23,424 nucleotides of DNA. Source: DASPKT01 sp035626475 (GTDB lineage Bacteria; Pseudomonadota; Alphaproteobacteria; Azospirillales; Azospirillaceae). This document shows positions 15,682 through 23,424 of the stretch, one piece after another (position 1 is the first letter of the stretch; the number at the start of each line of letters is the position of its first letter). The notes below the pieces were generated by a model. That model worked only from the letters and a program-made list of their open reading frames with translations, ran no database searches and was not told the origin of the DNA. The position numbers were made by a program, and so were the translations under genes. The stretch is from NCBI GenBank assembly GCA_035626475.1, contig DASPNP010000011.1:1-23424 (forward strand). Reading direction: 5' to 3'.

Positions 15682-17379
15682 TCACTTGACCCGCGGCAGG
15701 ATCTCGAACTGGTGGAAGGGCGGCGGGCTGGAGACCGTCCATTCCAGCGTCGTGCCGCCCGTGTCCCAGTAATCCGCCCCGACCCGCCGTCCGGCGAAGA
15801 TCGTGTAGAGGATGGTGATAAGGAACACCATGTGGCCGGCGAAGGTGATGTAGGAGCCCAGGCTCGCGACCGCGTTCCAGGCATGGTAGGCGTCGGGGTA
15901 GTCCGGGATGCGCCGGGGCATGCCGGCCGAGCCCAGGAAGTGCATGGGGAAGAACAGCAGGTTGGCACCGATGAACACCAGCCAGAAGTGAATTTTGCCC
16001 AGCAGCTCCGGGTACTGGCGGCCGCTCATCTTGCCGATCCAGTAGTAGATGCCGGCATAGATCGAGAACACGGCGCCGAGGCTCAGCACATAGTGGAAAT
16101 GGCCGACGACGTAGTAGGTGTCGTGCAGCGCGATGTCGATGCTGCCGTTCGCCAGCACCACGCCGCTGACGCCGCCCACCGTGAACAGGAAGATGAAGCC
16201 CAGCGCGAACAGCATGGGCGTGTCCAGCCGGATGGAGCCGCCCCACATGGTGGCGACCCAGCTGAAGATCTTCACGCCGGTGGGCACCGCGATGATCATG
16301 GTGGCGGCGGAGAAATAGGCGCGGGTGTCGACGTCCAGGCCGACCGAGAACATGTGGTGCGCCCACACCACGAAGCCGACGACGCCGATCGCGACCATGG
16401 CATAGGCCATGCCCAGATAGCCGAACACCGGCTTCTTGGAGAAGGTCGCCACCACATGGCTGATGATGCCGAAGCCCGGCAGGATCATGATGTAGACTTC
16501 GGGGTGGCCGAAGAACCAGAACAGGTGCTGGAACAGCACCGGGTCGCCGCCGCCCGCCGGGTCGAAGAACTTGGTGCCGAAGTTGCGGTCGGTCAGCAGC
16601 ATGGTGATGGCGCCGCCCAGCACCGGCACCGCCAGCAGCAGCAGGAACGCCGTCACCAGCATGGCCCAGACGAACAGCGGCATCTTGTGCAGGGTCATGC
16701 CCGGCGCGCGCATGTTGAAGATGGTGGTGATGAAGTTCGCCGCACCCAGGATCGAGCTGGCGCCCGCCAGGTGCAGCGAGAAGATGGCGAGGTCGACCGA
16801 GGGCCCGTCATGGCCGACCTTGGCCGACAGCGGCGGGTAGATGGTCCAGCCGGTGCCGGCGCCGGTGCCGACGAAGGAGGAGGCCAGCAGTAGGCCGAAG
16901 GCCGGGACCAGGAGCCAGAAGCTGATGTTGTTCAGCCGCGGGAAGGCCATGTCGGGCGCGCCGATCATCAGCGGCACGAACCAGTTGCCGAAGCCGCCGA
17001 TGAGCGCGGGCATGACCACGAAGAACACCATGATCAGGCCGTGCGCCGTGACGATGACGTTCCAGAGCTGGCCGTCGGTGACGTGCTGCAGGCCCGGATG
17101 GTGCAGCTCCATGCGCATGACGATGGAGAAGAGCGCGCCGATGATGCCGGCGATGGCGGCGAACCACAGGTACAGCGTGCCGATGTCCTTGTGGTTCGTG
17201 CTGAACAGCCAGCGCTTCACGAAGCCCGGCGTGTGGTGGTGGTCGTCATGGCCGTGCGTGTCGTGCACGCTGACGCGCTCCGGCGTCTGGTGGCCGGCTC
17301 CACCCGCGGCCGCGCCGCCCGTGGTGGCGTAGACCTTGGGCCCGAGGTTCGGGTTCTGGTGGTCGTTTTCGGTCGCCAT
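15682..17379 (-). CDS. ctaD: Cytochrome c oxidase subunit I (aa3 type)
   Basis: This is the catalytic subunit of the respiratory aa3 oxidase, reducing oxygen to water and pumping protons in the inner membrane. The 565-residue protein has twelve hydrophobic segments and the expected ligands: His113 and His429 (heme a), His427 (heme a3), and His292, His341 and His342 (CuB), with cross-linking Tyr296 in GHPEVYIMILPG. Proton-channel residues are present: D-channel Asp143 (APDMAFPRLNN), Glu294 and K-channel Lys370 (PTGVKIFSW). The N-terminal 50 residues before FVKRWLFSTNHKDIG form an unusually long, His-rich tail (VSVHDTHGHDDHHH). The start is ATG 17377-17379, 4 bases after the ctaC stop. A terminator follows, so ctaB, ctaG and ctaE are not downstream. 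Confidence 0.97.
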   Translation of the reverse strand: MATENDHQNPNLGPKVYATTGGAAAGGAGHQTPERVSVHDTHGHDDHHHTPGFVKRWLFSTNHKDIGTLYLWFAAIAGIIGALFSIVMRMELHHPGLQHVTDGQLWNVIVTAHGLIMVFFVVMPALIGGFGNWFVPLMIGAPDMAFPRLNNISFWLLVPAFGLLLASSFVGTGAGTGWTIYPPLSAKVGHDGPSVDLAIFSLHLAGASSILGAANFITTIFNMRAPGMTLHKMPLFVWAMLVTAFLLLLAVPVLGGAITMLLTDRNFGTKFFDPAGGGDPVLFQHLFWFFGHPEVYIMILPGFGIISHVVATFSKKPVFGYLGMAYAMVAIGVVGFVVWAHHMFSVGLDVDTRAYFSAATMIIAVPTGVKIFSWVATMWGGSIRLDTPMLFALGFIFLFTVGGVSGVVLANGSIDIALHDTYYVVGHFHYVLSLGAVFSIYAGIYYWIGKMSGRQYPELLGKIHFWLVFIGANLLFFPMHFLGSAGMPRRIPDYPDAYHAWNAVASLGSYITFAGHMVFLITILYTIFAGRRVGADYWDTGGTTLEWTVSSPPPFHQFEILPRVK

Positions 17380-17383
17380 CGCT

Positions 17384-18271
17384 TCATTCCCCCGCGGCGG
17401 TCTTCGGATCGGCGGGCACCGCGGGGCGCTCGGCCGTCTGGGTCAGTTCCGGCGCCTTCGGCCCGCCGGCGAGCTTGGTGGGTTCCAGCGGCTCCATGCC
17501 GGCAGCCTGACGTCGCTGGTTGACCCAGGCGGCGAACTGCTCGCGCGGCACCGCCTCGATCACCATGGGCATGTAGGCGTGGCCGGTGCCGCAAATCTCG
17601 GAGCACTGGCCGTAATAGACGCCCTCGCGCTCGATGCGCATCCAGGACTCGTTCAGCCGCCCCGGGATGCCGTCGCGCTTGATGCCCAGCGCCGGCATGG
17701 CCATGGCGTGGATGACGTCGCCGCCGGTGATGATCAGCCGGATGGTGGTGTTGGCGGGGACCACCATGCGGTTGTCGACCTCCAGCAGCCGCTTGCCGCC
17801 GGGCGGCAGCTTGTCGTCCGGGATGATGTAGCTGGAGAAGGTGAAGGCGCCGTGGTCCGGGTACTCATAGTCCCAGTACCATTGCCGGCCGACGACCTTG
17901 ACGGTCATCTCCGTGTCCTGCGGCAGGGTCTCCATGTAGTAGAGCGCGCGGAAGGACGGGACGGCGATGACCACGAGGATGATCACCGGGATGGCCGTCC
18001 AGGCCACCTCCAGCAGCGTGTTGTGCGTCGTCTTGGACGGGACCGGGTTCCGCTTGTGGTGGAAGCGGAAGATGACGTAGGCCAGCAGCGCCGAGACGAA
18101 GACGCAGATGGCGATCATGATGATCAGCAGCAGCTTGTGGAAGTCGTCCAGCTGCTGCATCACCGGCGTCGCCGGATCGGTGTGCCAGAGCTGCCATTGA
18201 TAGGCATGGGTATCCGGCGCCGTCTCCGGATCGGAGGGCTGGATACCCAGCAGTCTTTCCAACCATTCCAT
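17384..18271 (-). CDS. ctaC: Cytochrome c oxidase subunit II
   Basis: Subunit II takes electrons from cytochrome c through its periplasmic binuclear CuA centre and passes them to subunit I. The 295-residue protein has two membrane helices (about 46-69 and 86-108) and a cupredoxin domain with all CuA ligands: His188 in DVIHAM, then Cys223, Glu225, Cys227, His231 and Met234 in GQCSEICGTGHAYMPM. The aromatic GRQWYWDYEYP electron-entry patch is present. The N-terminus MEWLERLLGIQPSDPE is polar rather than a signal peptide, and an in-frame stop lies shortly upstream, so no longer start exists. GGGGGA precedes the ATG at 18269-18271. It is the first gene of the ctaC-ctaD operon and diverges from the mfd-like gene. 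Confidence 0.96.
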   Translation of the reverse strand: MEWLERLLGIQPSDPETAPDTHAYQWQLWHTDPATPVMQQLDDFHKLLLIIMIAICVFVSALLAYVIFRFHHKRNPVPSKTTHNTLLEVAWTAIPVIILVVIAVPSFRALYYMETLPQDTEMTVKVVGRQWYWDYEYPDHGAFTFSSYIIPDDKLPPGGKRLLEVDNRMVVPANTTIRLIITGGDVIHAMAMPALGIKRDGIPGRLNESWMRIEREGVYYGQCSEICGTGHAYMPMVIEAVPREQFAAWVNQRRQAAGMEPLEPTKLAGGPKAPELTQTAERPAVPADPKTAAGE

Positions 18272-18432
18272 CCCTGATGTCCCCCTGCCTTCTCCACACG
18301 GTCACTGCGGGCAATTCGCCGTGCCGGGACAACACCGCCGGAGGCCGTGCGTCACACCAAGGGGGTTCACTCTTTGGGGGTGCGTCCGGCGGTCGCGGAA
18401 CCGGCGCCGGCCGGGCGGGGTTAGCGGCCCGC

Positions 18433-21400
18433 ATGCTTCCCCTCGACCCCACCCTGCCGCCGCCCTGGCGCCGCACAATCCACGGCGCGCCCGACGGGTT
18501 GGACGCCCTGCTGCTGGCCGAAGCGGCCCGCCGCATCGCCCCCCGCCCGCTGCTGCACCTGGCGGAGAGCCGGCACCGGCTGGAGCTGCTGGTCCGCGCC
18601 GCCGCCTTCTTCGCGCCCGATGTCGAACTGCTGGCCCTGCCCGGCTGGGACTGCCGCCCCTATGACCGCATCGGGCCCGGCATCGCCGTGATGAGCAGGC
18701 GGCTGGCGACGCTGTCGGCCCTGGCCCGCCCCGCCGCGGGACCCCGGCTGGTGATCGCCACGACGGCGGCGGCGCTGCGGCGTCTGGCCCCGCCCGATCC
18801 CGAGGCCGCGCTGACGCTGGCGCCGGGCGACGCGGTCGATCCGGAAACGCTGCGCCGGCGCCTCACCGATCTGGGCTACCAGCCCGCGACCGATCCTGGC
18901 GAGCCCGGCGACTTCAGCCTGTCGGCCCAGGCGCTGTGCGTGGTCGCGGCCGATGGCGGCCGGATCGAGGTGCCGGTCGAGGACGGGACGGCGGCGTTGG
19001 AAGCACCGCTCACCCTGCCGCCTGTCTCCGAGCTGGTGCTGAGCGCCGCCGCCGTGTCGCGCTTCCAGACCGGCTACACCAGGCTGTTCGGCCGGCCCGA
19101 GGGGCGCGACCCGCTGCTGGACACGCTGGAGGCCGCCCGGCGGCCGGCGGCGGCGGAGCATTGGCTGCCGCTCTTCGTCGAGCGCACCTGCTCCCTGTTC
19201 GAGCTGATGCCCGATGCCGTCCTGTCGCTGGACGAGCGGGCGGAGGAGATCCGCGACATCCGCCTGGCCGAGATCGCCCAGGCCTTCCGTGCCCGGGAGG
19301 CGCGGCGGGCGGTGGACGCCAAGGCCGGCCTGCCCGCCTACAACGCCATCCCGCCCGACCTCTCCTTCCTGACGGCGGAGGATTGGGCGGAGGCCGTGGC
19401 TGACAGGGCGGTGATCCATCTCGACGACGACCCGCCGGAAGCGGACGGCGCCGATGCGGGCGGCCGGCGCGGGGCGGCGCTGGGCGATGCCGAGGACGGG
19501 GGTGCGGTGAAGGCGCGCCTGGACGGCTGGCGCGCCGAGGGCCGCCGCATCGTCGCCTCGGTCGAGCGTCCCGCCCAGGCCGCCGGCATCGCCCGCCTGA
19601 TCGAGCGCGGCGGCCTGGGTTCCGCCGCCCCGGTGGCGAACTGGCCGGAGGCCGAAGCGCTGCCGCCCGGCACCGTCGCGGTGGCGCCGCTGGCCCTGGA
19701 GGAGGGCTTCACCGCGCCCGGGCTGGTGCTGGTCGGGCGCGGCGAGATGGCCGGCGGGCGCGCGGCGCCGCAGCCGGCCGAGGACCCGCTGGCGACCGCC
19801 GACGGCCCCACCCTGGCGCTCGGCGAGCTGGTGGTGCATCGCGAGCATGGCATCGGGCTGGCCGACGGGATCGAGCGGGTGGAGGCGGCCGGGACGGTCA
19901 ACGACTGCCTGCGGCTGGTCTACAAGGGCGGCGACACGCTGCTGGTGCCGCTGGACGCGCTGGACCCGGTGCGCCCCTACGGCCCGCCCGGCAGCGGCGC
20001 GACGCTGGACAAGCTGGGCGGCGGCGCCTGGGAGAAGCGGCTGGCGGAGGCGGAGCGGGCCGCCGGCGAGGTGGCGCGGCAGCTGGTGGAGCGCGCCGCC
20101 GCGCGGCTGAAGCGCGCGGTCGATCCGATCCGCCCGCCCCGCCGCCCCTGGCGCGCCTTCCTCTCGGGCTTTCCCTACGACGAGACGCCGGACCAGCAGG
20201 CGGCCATCGACGCCGTGCTGGCCGACCTCGCCGCAGGCCGGCCGATGGACCGGGTGGTGGTGGGCGATGTCGGCGTCGGCAAGACGGAGGTGGCCCTGCG
20301 CGCCGCCTTCGCCGTCGCCATCTCCGGGCGGCAGGTGGCGGTGGTGGCGCCGACCACGCCGCTGGCCCGCCAGCACGCCGCGGGGTTCCGCGAGCGCTTC
20401 GTCGGCTTCGGCATCGAGGTCGCCTATCTCGGCCGCGGCACCGATCCGGAGGAGGCGGCGCGGGTGAAGGCGGGCCTCGCCGACGGCAGCATCCGGGTCG
20501 CGGTGGGCACGCACGCGCTGCTGTCCGAGGGCGTGCGCTTCCGCGATTTGGCGCTCGCGGTCATCGACGAGGAGCACCGGTTCGGGGTCAAGGAGAAGGA
20601 GCGGCTGGCGGCGCTGTCCCCCACCCTCCACCAGCTCGCCATGAGCGCCACCCCGATCCCGCGTACCTTGCGCATGGCGCTGGCGAACCTGCGCGACATC
20701 AGCATCGTCGCGACCCTGCCGGCCGACCGCCGGCCGGTGCGCACCGAGGTGAAGCCGCTGACCGACGAGCTGCTGCGCTCCGCCCTGATGCGCGAGCGCG
20801 AGCGCGGCGGCCAGAGCTTCCTGGTCTGCCCGCGCATCGAGGATCTGGCGCCCCTGCGCGAGCGCCTCGCCGGGGTCGTGCCGGAACTGGAGGTGGTGGA
20901 GGCGCACGGGCGGCTGGAGCCCGAGGAGCTGGAGGACCGCTTCTCCCGCTTCGTCGAGGGCGGCGCCGACCTGCTGCTGGCGACCAACATCGTGGAGACT
21001 GGCCTCGACATTCCCAACGCCAACACGATCATCATCCACCATGCCGACCGCTTCGGGCTGGCGCAGTTGCACCAGCTGCGCGGCCGGGTCGGGCGCTCGC
21101 GCATCCAGGCCTACGCCTGGCTCGCCTACGATCCGGGCAAGCCGCCGGAGGGGCCGGCGCGGGAGCGGCTGGACAGCCTCGCCGCCCTGTCCGGCGCCGG
21201 GGCGGGCTATGCGGTCGCCAGCCGCGACATGGACATGCGCGGCGGCGGCGAGCTGCTGGGCGAGCAGCAGTCCGGCCATATCAGGGATATCGGCCCGGTG
21301 CTGTTCCAGGAGCTGCTGGGGCGCGCCGTGGCAAGGGCCCGGGGCGAGAAGACGGAAGCGGACTGGGCGCCGCAGGTGAACCTCGACCGCCCCGCCTTCG

Positions 21401-21765
21401 TGCCGGAAGGCTACGTCGCCGATCCGGGCCGGCGGCTGGAGCTGTATCTGAAGCTGGATTCAGCGGTCGGCGGGCGGTCGACCATGGAGGCGGCGCTGAC
21501 CCGCCGCTTCGGCCCGCCGCCGCCGGAGGTGGATTCGCTGCTGGATCGCATTACGCTGCGCCGCCTCTGCCGCGCGGCCGGCATCCAGCAGCTGGACATC
21601 GGGCCGAAGGGCGCCCTGCTCACCCCGCGAGACACGAAAAAGCGGCCGCGGGTGAAGGGGGCGGAGCGGCGCGAGGACGGCAAGCTGCGCGTCACCTGGG
21701 ACGACCCGGCCCAGCGGCTGGACCGGGTGCGCGCCGTGCTGGAGACCCTGGCCGGAAGGGCTTGA
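18433..21765 (+). CDS. mfd: Mfd-type transcription-repair coupling factor, divergent
   Basis: Mfd pushes stalled RNA polymerase off damaged DNA and recruits UvrA. The 1110-residue protein has the UvrB-like N-terminal module (WDCRPYDRIGP, MSRRLATLSAL), the RNA-polymerase interaction domain (ALGELVVHREHGIGLADGI), then the RecG-like motor: FPYDETPDQQAAI, Walker A GDVGVGKTE, APTTPLARQH, DEEHRFGVKEKERL, SATPIPRTLRM, TGLDIPNANTIIIHHADRFGLAQLHQLRGRVGRS and RGGGELLGEQQSG. Compared with E. coli Mfd as I recall it, the SRFR motif after the translocase entry is replaced by LGRGTDPEEAARV and the FLVCPRIEDL stretch looks RecG-like, so it may be a divergent orthologue or a second copy. I chose ATG 18433; the 52 residues before it in the longer frame look like non-coding leader. 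It diverges from ctaC across 161 bases. Confidence 0.85.
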   Translation: MLPLDPTLPPPWRRTIHGAPDGLDALLLAEAARRIAPRPLLHLAESRHRLELLVRAAAFFAPDVELLALPGWDCRPYDRIGPGIAVMSRRLATLSALARPAAGPRLVIATTAAALRRLAPPDPEAALTLAPGDAVDPETLRRRLTDLGYQPATDPGEPGDFSLSAQALCVVAADGGRIEVPVEDGTAALEAPLTLPPVSELVLSAAAVSRFQTGYTRLFGRPEGRDPLLDTLEAARRPAAAEHWLPLFVERTCSLFELMPDAVLSLDERAEEIRDIRLAEIAQAFRAREARRAVDAKAGLPAYNAIPPDLSFLTAEDWAEAVADRAVIHLDDDPPEADGADAGGRRGAALGDAEDGGAVKARLDGWRAEGRRIVASVERPAQAAGIARLIERGGLGSAAPVANWPEAEALPPGTVAVAPLALEEGFTAPGLVLVGRGEMAGGRAAPQPAEDPLATADGPTLALGELVVHREHGIGLADGIERVEAAGTVNDCLRLVYKGGDTLLVPLDALDPVRPYGPPGSGATLDKLGGGAWEKRLAEAERAAGEVARQLVERAAARLKRAVDPIRPPRRPWRAFLSGFPYDETPDQQAAIDAVLADLAAGRPMDRVVVGDVGVGKTEVALRAAFAVAISGRQVAVVAPTTPLARQHAAGFRERFVGFGIEVAYLGRGTDPEEAARVKAGLADGSIRVAVGTHALLSEGVRFRDLALAVIDEEHRFGVKEKERLAALSPTLHQLAMSATPIPRTLRMALANLRDISIVATLPADRRPVRTEVKPLTDELLRSALMRERERGGQSFLVCPRIEDLAPLRERLAGVVPELEVVEAHGRLEPEELEDRFSRFVEGGADLLLATNIVETGLDIPNANTIIIHHADRFGLAQLHQLRGRVGRSRIQAYAWLAYDPGKPPEGPARERLDSLAALSGAGAGYAVASRDMDMRGGGELLGEQQSGHIRDIGPVLFQELLGRAVARARGEKTEADWAPQVNLDRPAFVPEGYVADPGRRLELYLKLDSAVGGRSTMEAALTRRFGPPPPEVDSLLDRITLRRLCRAAGIQQLDIGPKGALLTPRDTKKRPRVKGAERREDGKLRVTWDDPAQRLDRVRAVLETLAGRA

Positions 21766-21790
21766 CCCGGTTCGGCGACCGACGCACTCT
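21762..21790 (+). promoter_or_regulatory. Possible thiC promoter overlapping the mfd stop codon
   Basis: TTGACC (21762-21767) includes the mfd TGA and is a good -35 box; the best -10 at 17-bp spacing is CACTCT (21785-21790), which is weak. Transcription would begin just before the riboswitch, as required. Confidence 0.35.
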
Positions 21791-21796
21791 GCCCGC

Positions 21797-21908
21797 ATTC
21801 CAAGGGGAGCCCCGGCAAGGGGCTGAGACACCGCTTGCGCCGTCTTCGGGCGGCAGGCGCGGATACCCTTAGAACCTGATCCGGGTCGTACCGGCGTAGG
21901 GATGGAAT
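21797..21908 (+). ncRNA. TPP (THI-box) riboswitch
   Basis: The aptamer binds thiamine pyrophosphate and lowers thiC expression when thiamine is plentiful. The closing stem P1 is ATTCCA (21797-21802) with TGGAAT (21903-21908). Conserved elements are in order: GGGGAGCC, GGCTGAGA (21821-21828), a variable GC-rich stem-loop with a TTCG tip, ACCCTTAGAACCTGATCCGG (21865-21884) and TACCGGCGTAGGGA (21889-21902). Position and orientation, 94 bases before thiC, are as expected for this class. Confidence 0.96.
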
Positions 21909-21964
21909 CTTAGGGACCGCGTCAGGGCACCAGGCCCGCCGCCCGACTCTTCCGCCAAACGCAC

Positions 21965-22000
21965 ACCCGGATCTCCTCGACCAACGTTCGCAGGGGATCC
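21965..22000 (+). promoter_or_regulatory. thiC ribosome-site sequestering hairpin (riboswitch expression platform)
   Basis: GGATCTCCT (21969-21977) pairs over 9 bp, with one G-U, with AGGGGATCC (21992-22000), which contains the thiC ribosome-binding site; the loop is 14 bases. The overlapping ACCCGGATC (21965-21973) is the perfect 9-bp complement of GATCCGGGT (21878-21886) inside the TPP aptamer. The two pairings exclude each other, as a translational switch requires. No T-run follows, so transcription termination seems less likely. Confidence 0.6.
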
Positions 22001-22002
22001 CG

Positions 22003-23424
<1,422 letters not shown>

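Noticed and set aside
18421..21279. A 952-codon minus-strand frame opposite the mfd-like gene
   Set aside because: It mirrors mfd codons and has no domain; its product is His/Gln/Arg/Ala-rich filler.

Overview
The window is high-GC, densely packed DNA from what looks like an alphaproteobacterium, probably of the Rhodospirillales. That placement rests on the GC-rich codon use, the aa3-type oxidase genes, the FdhD/MobA/MoeA/MobB set and the general look of the proteins; no rRNA or tRNA gene is present to confirm it. I recognise 17 genes (two of them cut by the window edges), one frameshifted gene, one TPP riboswitch and several repeats.

Left third (1-8167): glycogen and alpha-glucan metabolism. 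The end of glgB (+) converges on a 1079-codon gene (-) whose product reads, over its whole length, like the eukaryotic phosphorylase kinase alpha/beta regulatory subunit (a GH15-like N-terminal domain plus the PhK-type C-terminal domain). Divergent from it are malQ (GH77 amylomaltase) and a protein-kinase-fold gene (DUF4032 type) with a full set of kinase catalytic residues. The two divergent promoters each carry the same GTAA-N2-TTAC palindrome over the -10 region, exactly 100 bp apart, which suggests shared control. A PhK-regulatory-subunit homologue, an active-looking kinase-fold protein and glycogen enzymes in one locus is the most interesting feature of the window.

Middle (8220-14894): a GntP-family permease translationally coupled to glycerate 2-kinase (glycerate uptake and conversion to 2-phosphoglycerate); a MazE/MazF-type toxin-antitoxin locus whose antitoxin frame is broken by a 5-bp tandem duplication while the toxin is intact; then a molybdenum-enzyme maturation module: fdhD-mobA (+) converging on mobB-moeA (-).

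Right third (15139-23424): two tiny convergent unknown genes, the cytochrome c oxidase core ctaC-ctaD (-) ending in a clear intrinsic terminator, a divergent Mfd-type translocase gene (+), and a TPP riboswitch followed by thiC (cut by the window end). Two mutually exclusive 9-bp pairings can be read downstream of the aptamer that would expose or hide the thiC Shine-Dalgarno sequence.

A dispersed inverted repeat beginning TAGGTCGCATGGAGC occurs twice, each time between the 3' ends of convergent genes (glgB/PhK-like and mobA/moeA). No stretch longer than 300 bases lacks a gene; the larger gaps (1560-1829, 5070-5347, 14895-15138, 21766-22002) are described below. Family comparisons are from memory, not from a search.
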